64,000 nucleotides of DNA from Sediminicola sp. YIK13 (lineage in GTDB: Bacteria; Bacteroidota; Bacteroidia; Flavobacteriales; Flavobacteriaceae), in the NCBI RefSeq assembly GCF_001430825.1, contig NZ_CP010535.1, forward strand, positions 3,142,501 through 3,206,500, written 5' to 3'. Below the pieces are notes generated by a model that did no database searches, was not told where the DNA came from, and saw nothing but the letters and a program-made list of their open reading frames with translations. Below, piece by piece: positions 19,225 through 30,094 of this stretch. Both the position numbers and the translations under genes were made by a program. How positions within the stretch are numbered: the first letter of the stretch is position 1; every line of letters starts with the position of its first letter.

Positions 19225-22200
19225 ATGGAAAAAATAAAACAGATCACCAAACTTAAAGCAATACTTGTATTTGTTTTGATCCTATGTTCTTCAATTTTGG
19301 CTACTGCCCAAGGGCCAAATGCTCCTGAAGCGGGGGCGTTTGAACCTGTTGATGCTACCGATATGGTAAATTTGGTAACAGGAGATATGAGTTATGTTCT
19401 GCCCTTATTAAATGTCCCTTCACCAGAGGGTGGATATCCAATTGCCCTTTCATACCACGCAGGTATCGCTGCGGAGCAAGATGCTTCTTGGGTTGGTTTG
19501 GGTTGGAATATTAATCCTGGAGCAATCAATAGAGGTGTAAATGGTTATCCAGATGACTGGGGAAAAGTTGATTATAGTGAATTCTTTTATGATCAGGGTT
19601 ATAAAGAAGACTATTATAGTTTTAGTGCTGGAATAACCTTTAAAGGCGGAGTATCGGTTGGTTTAGGACTTTCCTGGGGTTCCAACCAATCGCTTGGAGG
19701 TTATGTATCCGCCAGTGTCGGTTTAGGTGATGGAAGTTTTGGATCTCCTAGCATTGGTGCAACTGTTGGAACCAATGGCTATGGTATTAATGGAGGTATT
19801 GGGGGTATTAATGGGAGTTTTGGAACTAACGGTATTGGAATTGGATATGGAACCAATCCAAGTCTGTCCGGTGGTTCTAGCGTTGGATTAAATTTAAATT
19901 ACAGCTATAATTCTGGATTGTCTGGCGGTGTTTCTCTTTCTCAAATTACAGGATCATTCCAAAATGGATTGGCAAAAACATCTAGTTTGGGAATTAATTT
20001 TAGTTCAAATGGGATTTCTGTTAATGGCAAAGTTAACGGCTATGGAGCTGGAATTTCTACATCTAGTAGTACTATTTCAGCGAGCGACTATGATGTTACA
20101 GTTTCTAGTACCGGAATTACTGTGCCTGTCTATATTTTTTATGCTGGATATAATCATCAAAAAGTTACAGTTTCTTTGTTTAGATATGACAAATTGTATA
20201 CGTCAGGAATTCTAAATCCTGTAGTAGCAAATAAGCTAAAACCATATCAAGATAATAGTGGCCTTTCTAGATTATTATATGAAAATCGTTTTATGGACGT
20301 TAATGTACTTCCAAAGTATAAAGATAGCATGAATGAGTATGAATTGGCCGACAATTCATATCTACATGAAGAAAACAATCTCGTTCTACCAAACTATGAT
20401 AATTATTCCGTTGCGGCGCAAGGCTTATCAGGATCCATATCACCTTATACTTATTCAGAATTAAACTTATCGGGTAGAGGTAAAAAGTTAGAAAATAACG
20501 ATAATGTCTATTCAGCGTATTTAAATCACGACTTTACGGAATATAATTCATCTGTTGCTAGTGGCATAGATGTAAATAGGGATGCCGTAAAAAAAATAAA
20601 TTTCACTTTTAATAACGCGTACAATTCTTTTTTAAGAGTTGAGACTACTTCAATTATCAATCCAAATTTGTCTAACTCTTCTATCGGGGATAATAATGTT
20701 TTAAAATATTTCAAAACAAATAGCTCAAATAATTTTTCGAACATAAATAGCTTTAATAACAGTTCTGAAAAGAGAAAAAGAGAAGGTAACATTATAGAAA
20801 CCTTTACAAATAAAGAAATCCGCAACAAAACAATCGCTGCTTACGGGTTTATAGAGGCAACAGGAATAAATCGTCAAGAAGTGTCAACTTATCTGGATGA
20901 AGGAATAGGAGCCTATCAAATTATAACTCCCGATGGCAGAAAATATCATTATTCATTACCTGTATACAATTTTGAAACCATATATAAAAATTTTAAAAAT
21001 CAGAATAATGAGGATCAAAACTTTTTAGAAATTAAAAAGACAATTCCCTATGCTACACACTGGTTGCTAACTGCAATAACGGGGCCAGACTATATTGACG
21101 GGAATTCTGACGGAAAAGTTAACGAAGGTGATTTTGGCTATTGGGTTGAATTTGATTATGGCAAATGGACCGATGGATATATCTGGGAAACCCCAAGTGG
21201 TAGATATGATACCAATGAGGATAAAAATGGAGAAAAAACCTATTCTTATGCATGGGGGAGAAAACAGATTTACTATTTAGATGCCATAAAGACGAGAACT
21301 CATACCGCTCTTTTTGTTAAAGATGTGAGAAAGGATAGTTGGTCTGTTCCTAGAAATATTAGTACAAGTACAACATCTAATCAATATTTAACTGGTAATA
21401 ATTATAAAAAAATCAAAGGTAGTAGGGCTTATGGCAATGTTCTTGATCAAAATGTAGTATATAAAAATGATGGGAGTACTTATACAGCTAATACTCAATA
21501 TGGTTATCCTATTATTGAAGGCATATCTTTAGATGCAAAATATGTAGATATTCCTACTACCCCCTTACTTCATTTAAAGCAAATAATAGTTCTTAAGAAT
21601 GAAGATCTAATTTATAATAAGGCTAGGGGTGTTTTGATTAACAACACCATTGGTAATATAGGGTTCAACAGGGGTTTTTACGGAACTGGTTCATTAAATC
21701 CACATATTGATTTTTATTTAACTCCTCCCCAATTCAAATTGATTAATTTAAATATACATCAAAATGTTCTTGACTTTAAGGATATTGAAGGGCTTAATTT
21801 AGAAAATTTTGCACAGCAAATCATCACTTTTGACCATGATTATATATTAGCCAAAAACTCACCGAATTCAACGGCTGTTGGGAATGGAAGATTATCACTA
21901 AAAAAGGTAAATTTTAAAGGGAAACAAGGAATTCAAATGATTCCACCATATTCATTTTCTTATTTAAGTAGCTCTACTTCTTATAACAAGAATAATGTTG
22001 ATGATTGGGGTTATAACAAAAACTATCCCCAGGTATGGAGTTTGAACGAAATTCAAACGCCAACAGGAGGGAAAGTTAAAATCAATTATGAATCTGATTC
22101 TTATTATACTCAAGCGGCAAGTTACGAGGATAAATATTTTACAAATATTAGCTTTACACAGACCAATAATACCAATACCACCAGTGGAAATCCAATTTAT

Positions 22201-24723
22201 GAATTAACATTTAATGACAACACAAATCTTTCTGATTTCTTTAAAATAGGGAAGGAATGTGCTTTGTCTTTCAAATTATGTTCAAACGGGCTTGATATTA
22301 CTAATACACCTTTAAAAGTAATTTCGATTGTAGGTAATAAACTTACCATAATACCTACAAGTAAAACGGAGGTTATAAAATATAGTTCACGCGCATGTGT
22401 TGTTAACAACACAGCGGTTACCGATATGTATAACCTAAAAATTAAGAACAACCAACATCCCTTTTATACCAATACCAATTTAAATGGCAAAGAAGGTGGT
22501 GGAGTCCGTATTAGGTCAATAGAGGTAATTGAAAATACCAAAAAATTGACCACTGAATATGAATATACAGATCCAGTCACTAACAAGATTTCTGGAATCA
22601 CTTCATTTGCACCTTCAGAAGATGGTAAAGCAGTACCTTATGGATCAGAGTTGCCAGCACCGATGGTACTATACAGTAATGTAAAAATGGTTAACAAAGA
22701 TGATACTGGAGCAATTATTGGTAGTACCGCTTATAAATTTCAGACGTTAACACCGTTTTCTCCTGAATCGGGTTATATCTATAGTATTGGTGATGCCTTT
22801 AAAGTTAAGGAACAACAAAACCAATCTTTCAATAATGGAAAAGTCATTACAAATAAATTTACTATCTATAATTCTCTTGCAACTATAGGTAGGCTACAAT
22901 CAATCACGAGATATAATAATTTGGGACAAAGACTCGCCTATAGTAGCAACACTTACAAAACAAATCTAGATGGGGATGGGGAAATTGGGGTTACTCAAGA
23001 ATCTCATAAAAGTTTAAAAAGAGTAATGACAAAACCAATCAACTCATCTGTTTACAATGAAGTTTTTCATGTTAGCTCTACCAGTAAAGTATCTTATCCC
23101 AGTGTTCTGCAAAGTAGCACCAAAGTTCAAGGTGGATTTTCAAACACAACAAATTTTATTAAACATGATTTTTTAACTGGACAGGTATTGGAGTCTACCA
23201 CTCTAAATAGCAAGGGCGAAGAATATAAGTCACAATTAATTCCTGCTTATACCAAATATCCATCTATGGGAAGCAAGGTTGATAATTATAGTAATAAGAA
23301 CATGCTAGTCCAAGATGCTATAACCAAAACTCTAAAGAAAGTAAATGGAACTTGGAAGGAAATTGGTGTGGGTATTACAACATGGAAGCCTGACAAATAC
23401 TATACAACGGAAACAATCGGTCAGTATCCCAACGAGTTTTATTTAGAAGTAGAACACGATATATGGCGTAAACACAAGAATTTTATTTGGAACGGAACAA
23501 CTGACAACCAAGGGATATTTACCAGTTTCACAGGCGAGGATGATGGTTTTATTTGGAATGACCCAAATTCAATACAACCGTCCGATTGGAAACAAATCTC
23601 GGAAATTTCTCTTTATGATAAATATTCCATGCCTTTGGAAGTTGTAGATCTTAATGGTAATAGGGTAGCGACCAAGATGGGTTACAAAGACTCTAAAGTA
23701 TTAGCAAATGGAAATGCAGGTTATTCCGAAATATATTATTCTGGTGCCGAAGATTTGATTGGTTCTTATTTTGGGGGGGGAGTAGGAAAAGGTTCAGGGA
23801 CAGTAAGTCTTTCATATGCACATACTGGTAATAAATCTTTACAAATTAATACAGGACAAACAGGTTTTGTTGTTAATGTAATTAAAGGAAAGGATAATAA
23901 GTATAAGGCTTCCCTATGGTCCAAATCTGGCACTTATAATGCGACCAGATTACAAATAAATGGAGGAACTCCAATTAGTTTCAATGTGGATGAAGTTGTT
24001 CGATCTGGTGATTGGGTACAATTGAATTTTTATTTTGATGTAAACACTTCTGCCATAGTGCAAGTATTAGCCTCGGGAAGTACTATTTATGTTGATGATT
24101 TTAGAGTACATCCCGTTGCATCTACAGTTTCTTCTTATGTGTATAATCAGTGGGATGAATTAACGCATATCTTAGGCAGTAATAACCTCGCAACGCAATA
24201 TGAATACGATCAAGTAGGAAGACTTCTTGTAACAAAGGCAGAAGCTATTGATTACAATGGTGCCGGCACAGGTGGTTTTAAAAAAGTGAAGGAAAATCAG
24301 TATAAATTTAAATTGGTAGGTGATGTTGATACCAATGGTAATGGAATCATAGAAACCCAAGAAACATACGATCCTTTAAATGCCAGCATTTCAGCTTCCA
24401 ATGGATATTCTAGTGTGGGAACCTTAACTACTATAGCTACAGGTGGTTCAGGTAATTATAGGTATAGCTACGCCCAGGGCAATATAACATCTTCCTCTCA
24501 GGTAGATAATTTGAACTACGGATCAGAATCAACAAATAACACTTTATATGTTTCCTCTGTACCATGTAGTGGAGGTTCCTATGGGTATAATGCCTACGCC
24601 GTAAAGGTGAAGGTGAGAGATATTTCCACAGGACAGATTGTCACCAGAATAGCATATTATAATAGGACCTGTTCTACAGGTGGTGGTGGAGACCCAATAA
24701 TTCAAGAAGCACCTCAACAATAA
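19225..24723 (+). CDS. Large RHS/YD-repeat shell protein, N-terminal half of split RHS system II
   Basis: 1832 residues with a signal peptide (ILATAQ, about residue 29). The start matches the SpvB-like beginning seen at 732-3971: DMVNLVTGDMSYVLPLLNVP, then YPIALSYHAG and ASWVGLGWNINPGAINRG. Residues about 135-285 form a Gly/Ser/Asn-rich repetitive stretch (VSVGLGLSWGSNQSLGGYVS) that system I lacks. The middle part has beta-rich sequence; YD repeats appear late (NNLATQYEYDQVGRLLVTKA), and the end is a Gly-rich tail (CSTGGGGDPIIQEAPQQ). As in system I the core is in the next gene, 20 bases downstream. The role as toxin shell is inferred from family structure. Confidence 0.85.
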   Translation: MEKIKQITKLKAILVFVLILCSSILATAQGPNAPEAGAFEPVDATDMVNLVTGDMSYVLPLLNVPSPEGGYPIALSYHAGIAAEQDASWVGLGWNINPGAINRGVNGYPDDWGKVDYSEFFYDQGYKEDYYSFSAGITFKGGVSVGLGLSWGSNQSLGGYVSASVGLGDGSFGSPSIGATVGTNGYGINGGIGGINGSFGTNGIGIGYGTNPSLSGGSSVGLNLNYSYNSGLSGGVSLSQITGSFQNGLAKTSSLGINFSSNGISVNGKVNGYGAGISTSSSTISASDYDVTVSSTGITVPVYIFYAGYNHQKVTVSLFRYDKLYTSGILNPVVANKLKPYQDNSGLSRLLYENRFMDVNVLPKYKDSMNEYELADNSYLHEENNLVLPNYDNYSVAAQGLSGSISPYTYSELNLSGRGKKLENNDNVYSAYLNHDFTEYNSSVASGIDVNRDAVKKINFTFNNAYNSFLRVETTSIINPNLSNSSIGDNNVLKYFKTNSSNNFSNINSFNNSSEKRKREGNIIETFTNKEIRNKTIAAYGFIEATGINRQEVSTYLDEGIGAYQIITPDGRKYHYSLPVYNFETIYKNFKNQNNEDQNFLEIKKTIPYATHWLLTAITGPDYIDGNSDGKVNEGDFGYWVEFDYGKWTDGYIWETPSGRYDTNEDKNGEKTYSYAWGRKQIYYLDAIKTRTHTALFVKDVRKDSWSVPRNISTSTTSNQYLTGNNYKKIKGSRAYGNVLDQNVVYKNDGSTYTANTQYGYPIIEGISLDAKYVDIPTTPLLHLKQIIVLKNEDLIYNKARGVLINNTIGNIGFNRGFYGTGSLNPHIDFYLTPPQFKLINLNIHQNVLDFKDIEGLNLENFAQQIITFDHDYILAKNSPNSTAVGNGRLSLKKVNFKGKQGIQMIPPYSFSYLSSSTSYNKNNVDDWGYNKNYPQVWSLNEIQTPTGGKVKINYESDSYYTQAASYEDKYFTNISFTQTNNTNTTSGNPIYELTFNDNTNLSDFFKIGKECALSFKLCSNGLDITNTPLKVISIVGNKLTIIPTSKTEVIKYSSRACVVNNTAVTDMYNLKIKNNQHPFYTNTNLNGKEGGGVRIRSIEVIENTKKLTTEYEYTDPVTNKISGITSFAPSEDGKAVPYGSELPAPMVLYSNVKMVNKDDTGAIIGSTAYKFQTLTPFSPESGYIYSIGDAFKVKEQQNQSFNNGKVITNKFTIYNSLATIGRLQSITRYNNLGQRLAYSSNTYKTNLDGDGEIGVTQESHKSLKRVMTKPINSSVYNEVFHVSSTSKVSYPSVLQSSTKVQGGFSNTTNFIKHDFLTGQVLESTTLNSKGEEYKSQLIPAYTKYPSMGSKVDNYSNKNMLVQDAITKTLKKVNGTWKEIGVGITTWKPDKYYTTETIGQYPNEFYLEVEHDIWRKHKNFIWNGTTDNQGIFTSFTGEDDGFIWNDPNSIQPSDWKQISEISLYDKYSMPLEVVDLNGNRVATKMGYKDSKVLANGNAGYSEIYYSGAEDLIGSYFGGGVGKGSGTVSLSYAHTGNKSLQINTGQTGFVVNVIKGKDNKYKASLWSKSGTYNATRLQINGGTPISFNVDEVVRSGDWVQLNFYFDVNTSAIVQVLASGSTIYVDDFRVHPVASTVSSYVYNQWDELTHILGSNNLATQYEYDQVGRLLVTKAEAIDYNGAGTGGFKKVKENQYKFKLVGDVDTNGNGIIETQETYDPLNASISASNGYSSVGTLTTIATGGSGNYRYSYAQGNITSSSQVDNLNYGSESTNNTLYVSSVPCSGGSYGYNAYAVKVKVRDISTGQIVTRIAYYNRTCSTGGGGDPIIQEAPQQ

Positions 24724-24743
24724 CATTTTCAAAAATCAAAAAG

Positions 24744-27700
24744 ATGAAAAACTTAAGAAAAATTGTAACGCTTTTTATTCTGTTGATAACAAATGGGATT
24801 GTTGCGCAAACAGTCACCGATACGGATAAAAACTTAGTTTATTCTGCCGTTTATGACATAAATGGCGCCAAAAAAGGTGCAGGGGTATCTTATTTTGACC
24901 TTTTGGGGAAAGCAACACAAACCCAAAGCTGGGACTTGAAAACGAATAAGATTTGGACTACTCAAGTCTTGTACGATAGTGAAGGAAGACCAGCTTTAAA
25001 TACATTAAGTGCACCCATTGGTTCAGGAAATTTTCAATTTAAACCAGATTTTATTAAAAATTCGAGTGGTGCAGCGTACAATTCCTTTGATTTTGAAAGT
25101 GTACCCAATAGCCCTTCAGCTGTCGGGTCACAGTTGAATTCTTTGGGTTGGTATTACAGCAACTCTAATACCTCGGAAAGCTATCAAGACGTAACGAGCT
25201 ATCCATTTTCTAGAACTATTTACAGTAAACTTATTCCGGGTGCGGTATTGAAGACCGTCGGGGGAAATAAAATTAATGGAGAGTGGCCACAAGCCTATAC
25301 TTTTTCTATGCAGGCTTCGAAAGAATTATCCCAGAGTGTTGCGTTTGGAGATGTTAAGTACGACAATTACAAAATTATGAAGGTAGTTAATAGGGATGTG
25401 CATGGAGTGGAGAATGTAATGTTTATGGATACGGATGGTAAAACGTTAGCCTCTGCCCGTTGCGGGGGAACAATTTCCCGCACCATGTCCTTAAAAATCG
25501 GAGAACAGGGTTATGCAGATATTCACGTTCCTTCTGGGAGTAACATGGGATTTACTGTGAGTACGGGTGGTTATGCCATAACCACGTACAATCTAATAAC
25601 AGAAACAACAGTTTCTCCATCAACAGGTTTACCATATGGTTTTTATAGGGTTTCCGTAAATAACCCAGATAGTTACATAAAAAATTCTATTACGGTAACC
25701 TACAAGGAAAATTATTATGATTATGCTTTGAACGAGTATGATGAGATAGGACGTTTGGTTGCTTCTTACCAACCATTAAATAAACTAAAAACAGAATACC
25801 AATACAATACATTGGGACAATTGGTCTATACCAAAAGTCCGGACGAGGGAGAAGCCTGGTTTAAGTATCGCAGAGATGGTCAAATAAGGTATTCACAAAA
25901 TAGCAAACAGGTATTGCTAAATGAAGTTTCTTATACCAATTATGACTCCTACGCCAGACCCATTGAAAGTGGGGTTTTAAGTGTAAGTAATTTTTCATCA
26001 CTAAATCCTGAAACAGCATTACCTGCCGGGACGAAAAAAGAACAACAGCTTACAACCTATGATGCCTTAAGTACCACAGAACTGAATACCTTACCGTCTA
26101 ATTATAGGACGCCGAGTTTCTTAGCAGGGAATGTGGCCAAAACTTCCAATGACCAAACGACTACATATTATAGTTATGACATTTATGGTAGGGTAAAATG
26201 GATGGTGCAGAATATTAATGGATTAGGGTTTAAAACTATAGATTATGTATATGATGTAGTTAGTGGCCAGGTTACAACAGTTGATTATCAGAAAAGTATA
26301 GCGGCCGAACGCTTTATACATCGGTATACTTATAATTCCCAAGATAATAATCTTATAAAGGTAGAGACATCAACAAACGGCAGTGCCTACACAACTCACG
26401 CGGAATATAACTATTATGAGACGGGGGCATTGAAAAGAACAGCATTAGCAGGCGGCATACAGGGAATAGATTATGTGTATAATTTGAGCGGACAGTTAAA
26501 AAGTATTAACCACCCTAGTCTAAGTGCCAGTAATGATCCAGGAGGGGATACTAATGATATTTTTGGGATGAACATGCATTACAATAGCAATGATTATTCC
26601 CGTACCAATACTCCAAAACCAATACCTTCTACCAACAATGGTCTGGACCAACTTAATGGAAATATAAAGGCCATTACCTGGGGTACCCAAAATTTGGGTA
26701 CTAGTAATCCTGATACCTACTACTATAAATATAACAGAAACAATTGGTTGGAAGGGGCCAGTTTTAATCAATCCTTAGAAGTAGACCCGAGTATATTGGC
26801 TGCTGAAACAAGGCAAGCTACTGTTACTTCTTCGGAAACGGTAGAGGCAACCCAAAGTATTGTATTAAAGAACGGCTTTTATGTGAAGGGTACCAGCTCA
26901 CTTACATTTACGGCAAAAATTAATGCCGGTGATAATGTAAATGGTAATTTGGATTATAATGTATCCAATATTACTTATGATGCCAATGGAAACATAAAAA
27001 GCTTAAAGCGAAATAAAAATATGGCTTCAGGGAGCAATGCAATGGATAATTTAAGCTATGTATACAAAACTGACAAGCCCAACCAATTGTTAAGGGTAGA
27101 TGATGCAATTGGTCAAGTCAGTGGAGCAGAGGATATCGAAGATCAAAATGGTGATAATTATATGTATAATGCAATTGGGCAGATGACCAATGATGTTTCA
27201 GAAGGCATTTTATATGAATACAATACCAGTGGTTTAGTAACAAAGGTTAGTAAAAATAATGTAACTTTAATAACGTTCTTTTATAATGACAAAGGGTATA
27301 GGGTTAAAAAAACAAGCCACAATACTACAAATGGTAATGTATTGTTTACGGAGCATTATGTACGAGATGCTTCCGGGAATCCAATAGCCATTTACTATAA
27401 TGGTGCCGTTAAAGAACATGCTGTATATGGAGCTAATAGACATGGTGTTTTTAACAGGACCGATGCTTCTACTACCTATGAATTAACGGACCATTTAGGA
27501 AATGTAAGGGCAGTATTTAAAAATGGTAATGCTAACGCCATAGCAGCAACAGATTACTACCCCTTCGGTATGTCCATGCCCAATAGGAATATTTTGGGAG
27601 ATTACAGGTATGCTTTTCAGGGGCAGGAGAAAGATAAAGAAACAGGGAAAGAGGCATTTCAACTGCGATTATGGGACAGCCGTATTGGAAGATGGTTAAC

Positions 27701-28481
27701 TACTGATCCGGCAGGTCAGTATAGTTCTCCTTACCTTGGAATGGGTAACGATCCAATAAATAGTGTAGATCCCGACGGGGGCTGGAAATGGAAAATATTC
27801 GCAAATTGGGCTAGGAACAGTGCTATTAACGCTGGTCTTGATCCGGGGGAACTTTACAAAATCAACGGGGAATGGGGATTCAATACCGGTTCAGGTGGAG
27901 AAGTCTTTAACACACGAGCTGGTGGCCTTCAATTCGAAACATCGGTAGCTTTCAATTATACAAGCGCATGGAAAAATAGTATTCCGGCACAAATCGCTCC
28001 TTTGACAGGAATAAATTATTTCCAGATGTGGAGACAGGCTTCTCCTGAAAATAATTGGGATGCAATTAAACATATTGGTACAGAATTGACATTTGGAACT
28101 TTTGACAACATAAAGGTACTATTGACTGGATCCCATTTTGGCAACGGTCCTTGGTTAAAAGGATCGATACCAAATAATTCAGACTCAGGCGTAGAAGGAT
28201 TAGTTTCTGTTGCAACTCTGGGCTACAGTTCTACCTATACAAAAGGTCTTAAAGTTATGAAATCGAATCCTTTCGGTTGGAATTCTTTTTCGAAGGTAAC
28301 GAAAGGTTGGTTTAAAGGTCCCAATCATGCGACATTGAGATCAAAGGCCTATCAAGAGTTGATGAGACAACATAATTTAAAATCATACAACAACAATGCC
28401 GTCAAGCAGTTTAATGAATTTAAGAGTGAATTAGATCGAGTAATGCAAACTATAATTCAAGATAATAAACAGCAAGATTAA
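24744..28481 (+). CDS. RHS core protein with unknown C-terminal toxin tip (system II)
   Basis: 1245 residues with signal peptide ending NGIVAQ. Residues 25-110 resemble the DUF6443 start (GVSYFDLLGKATQTQSWDLK). YD repeats follow (EYDEIGRLVASYQPLNKLKT), a 3-coathanger-like insert near residue 700 (SIVLKNGFYVKG), and a full RHS core: LTDHLGNVRAVFKNGN, DYYPFGMSMPNRNILGDYRY, AFQGQEKDKETGKEAFQLRL, RIGRWLTTDPAG, and DPDGG at 1009-1013. The last 230 residues are the variable tip, with a Trp-rich start (GWKWKIFANWARN), a helical middle and a basic C-terminal helix region (GPNHATLRSKAYQELMRQHN). I do not recognise the tip. The RHS part is certain; toxicity is inferred. Confidence 0.85.
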   Translation: MKNLRKIVTLFILLITNGIVAQTVTDTDKNLVYSAVYDINGAKKGAGVSYFDLLGKATQTQSWDLKTNKIWTTQVLYDSEGRPALNTLSAPIGSGNFQFKPDFIKNSSGAAYNSFDFESVPNSPSAVGSQLNSLGWYYSNSNTSESYQDVTSYPFSRTIYSKLIPGAVLKTVGGNKINGEWPQAYTFSMQASKELSQSVAFGDVKYDNYKIMKVVNRDVHGVENVMFMDTDGKTLASARCGGTISRTMSLKIGEQGYADIHVPSGSNMGFTVSTGGYAITTYNLITETTVSPSTGLPYGFYRVSVNNPDSYIKNSITVTYKENYYDYALNEYDEIGRLVASYQPLNKLKTEYQYNTLGQLVYTKSPDEGEAWFKYRRDGQIRYSQNSKQVLLNEVSYTNYDSYARPIESGVLSVSNFSSLNPETALPAGTKKEQQLTTYDALSTTELNTLPSNYRTPSFLAGNVAKTSNDQTTTYYSYDIYGRVKWMVQNINGLGFKTIDYVYDVVSGQVTTVDYQKSIAAERFIHRYTYNSQDNNLIKVETSTNGSAYTTHAEYNYYETGALKRTALAGGIQGIDYVYNLSGQLKSINHPSLSASNDPGGDTNDIFGMNMHYNSNDYSRTNTPKPIPSTNNGLDQLNGNIKAITWGTQNLGTSNPDTYYYKYNRNNWLEGASFNQSLEVDPSILAAETRQATVTSSETVEATQSIVLKNGFYVKGTSSLTFTAKINAGDNVNGNLDYNVSNITYDANGNIKSLKRNKNMASGSNAMDNLSYVYKTDKPNQLLRVDDAIGQVSGAEDIEDQNGDNYMYNAIGQMTNDVSEGILYEYNTSGLVTKVSKNNVTLITFFYNDKGYRVKKTSHNTTNGNVLFTEHYVRDASGNPIAIYYNGAVKEHAVYGANRHGVFNRTDASTTYELTDHLGNVRAVFKNGNANAIAATDYYPFGMSMPNRNILGDYRYAFQGQEKDKETGKEAFQLRLWDSRIGRWLTTDPAGQYSSPYLGMGNDPINSVDPDGGWKWKIFANWARNSAINAGLDPGELYKINGEWGFNTGSGGEVFNTRAGGLQFETSVAFNYTSAWKNSIPAQIAPLTGINYFQMWRQASPENNWDAIKHIGTELTFGTFDNIKVLLTGSHFGNGPWLKGSIPNNSDSGVEGLVSVATLGYSSTYTKGLKVMKSNPFGWNSFSKVTKGWFKGPNHATLRSKAYQELMRQHNLKSYNNNAVKQFNEFKSELDRVMQTIIQDNKQQD

Positions 28482-28490
28482 TACTTTTAT

Positions 28491-28655
28491 ATGGTCGACA
28501 TTCAATTATTACGATTTATTGGCGGACTACTTATATGGTGCCTGAAAGGTTTTACAGGTTCGTTTGAAGATGCCAAAAACTATAAATATTCCGCAATAAT
28601 AGGTTTAATTTTTATATCCACTCTGATATTGCTCTTAGTGAAAATTTTTAGGTGA
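28491..28655 (+). CDS. 54-residue membrane protein, candidate immunity protein for RHS tip II
   Basis: A short gene nine bases after the RHS stop: ATG at 28491, TGA at 28653. The product has two hydrophobic segments, LLRFIGGLLIWCLKGF and YSAIIGLIFISTLILLLVKI, joined by TGSFEDAKNYK, so it is likely a two-helix inner-membrane protein. Its position is the normal immunity position behind a polymorphic toxin. A membrane-bound immunity protein would fit a tip acting in or at the inner membrane. No homologue can be named with certainty. Confidence 0.55.
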   Translation: MVDIQLLRFIGGLLIWCLKGFTGSFEDAKNYKYSAIIGLIFISTLILLLVKIFR

Positions 28656-29361
28656 GTGGATGCCACAGTATAAACAAAAGATTATTATTCGATTTTTTTA
28701 TGAATAAGTCTTTTTAGACTTGGGATCGAGCAGGTAGGAAACTAGCATGGCGAACAGATGTTCTTTATTTCGTCCGTTGAGGAACCGTGCAATCTTTATT
28801 TAATTCTCTAACGAAGGTATAATATCATCCCCTTTATTAAAAAGTAAAGGTATCGGACTTATTAAAAGTAGATGAGTTTTTATTGAAGATAAACCAGGAA
28901 TGCCAGAAGAGTTTAAAGGATAATAACCAAACCAAAAAGAAATTACCTTAAACATCTTTAGATTTGATTGCGAGTTACTCTGAATAAGGACAGCACAGAG
29001 TATTTAGGCGGAAACAAATTACTCAATTTTTCTTTTATTTGCCGGAGAGGTTTTACGACGTGTTGAATAGGGTGAGCGGATATATATCTTTGAAAGCATC
29101 TTGGGCTAAGTTTTTGCAATCAAGAGTCTCCAAGCTCGAGGAAACGTTCCGCTAGTGCCAGTTAGAAATACTATTTGTTGAAATCAATTTTTAGTTTAAC
29201 CATGGTGTAGACTGTGATTATTTTCGAAAAATAATTGATAAGGATTCGGGAATGCAAATACAATTTCTTATCTTTAAAAGGTTAATAAAGTTGTAAAATA
29301 TATAGACCTTTTTATTTATTTTGAAACTATAATTATAAGATACTCTGACCCATTCTTGCGC
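28656..29361. other. Gene-free region with possible decayed coding sequence
   Basis: About 700 bases with no intact gene. One frame reads through several protein-like stretches broken by stops, for example DRAGRKLAWRTDVLYFVR near 28730-28785 and KVSDLLKVDEFLLKINQECQ near 28847-28906. This looks like a decayed gene, perhaps an old tip fragment or a transposase, but I cannot identify it. The promoter of the following operon should lie near its right end. Confidence 0.4.
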
Positions 29362-30093
29362 ATGAAATTCCTTCATAAAATAGTCCCTTTTATTCCAATA
29401 TTACTATTGATTCATAGTTGTGCTCCTTACAAAGCAGAATTACAAAAAGAAGATATCACTTTCCCAGAATTGGCAAGTATCGTAAAATCAAAGGGTCAAT
29501 TTTGGTATGCCAATGACAGTCAAATAGGAGTCCCTAATTGGCAAGGCCCGATAAAGCTAACAGTGCAAGAACTTCCGTTTAATAAGGTAAGTTATAGGGA
29601 ATATGCCAGATACATAAAAAAATCAGGGAAAATAAACAGTATTGCCTATTTAGACTCCTTGCCCTATAAACCAAAATATCTTCAATTGCAGTTAGTAGAC
29701 AGGATTGGGTTTACCAACATTTTAAATGGGGAAGAAAACAATTATGTTAGGAATTACCTTGAAAATGATCCAGATTATAAGTTGGTTACCTCTTTAGAGG
29801 TAACCGTAAAAGATTCAGATTTCCTCCTATTGACGAATGCTGATTTGGTTTTATTGGAACAGGATGCCTATAAAAAAATGTATTTGACGGTTATGAATAA
29901 AGGACAAAAAAAGGAATTGCCCATGTCCAATTTAGAAGTCTTTGGTTACGAGGTCTCATCTTTTTGCTGGGGAGAAGATAGGTACCACCATAAAAGGATA
30001 AAAGCTATTTTGTCTGGGGGTGAAAGTTGCCCAAAGGGAACCTATTCTAAAGCTACCAAGGTTCAGGCAGATCAATCATATTTAAAATTTTAA
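29362..30093 (+). CDS. Lipoprotein of unknown function at head of pseudopilus-like operon
   Basis: 243 residues. The ATG at 29362 gives MKFLHKIVPFIPILLLIHSC, a clear lipoprotein signal with lipobox; a TTG six bases earlier is unlikely. The mature part includes GVPNWQGPIKLTVQELPFNK and LQLQLVDRIGFTNILNGEEN, and a late Cys pair (SSFCWGEDRYHHKRIK, GGESCPKGTYSK). No recognised domain. It is one base from the next lipoprotein gene and heads the operon that runs to GspF, so it may be an outer-membrane-side partner of that system. Confidence 0.7.
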   Translation: MKFLHKIVPFIPILLLIHSCAPYKAELQKEDITFPELASIVKSKGQFWYANDSQIGVPNWQGPIKLTVQELPFNKVSYREYARYIKKSGKINSIAYLDSLPYKPKYLQLQLVDRIGFTNILNGEENNYVRNYLENDPDYKLVTSLEVTVKDSDFLLLTNADLVLLEQDAYKKMYLTVMNKGQKKELPMSNLEVFGYEVSSFCWGEDRYHHKRIKAILSGGESCPKGTYSKATKVQADQSYLKF

Positions 30094-30094
30094 T

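Noticed and set aside
28656-29361. Intact insertion sequence
   Set aside because: No complete transposase frame or clear terminal inverted repeats were seen; only protein-like scraps.
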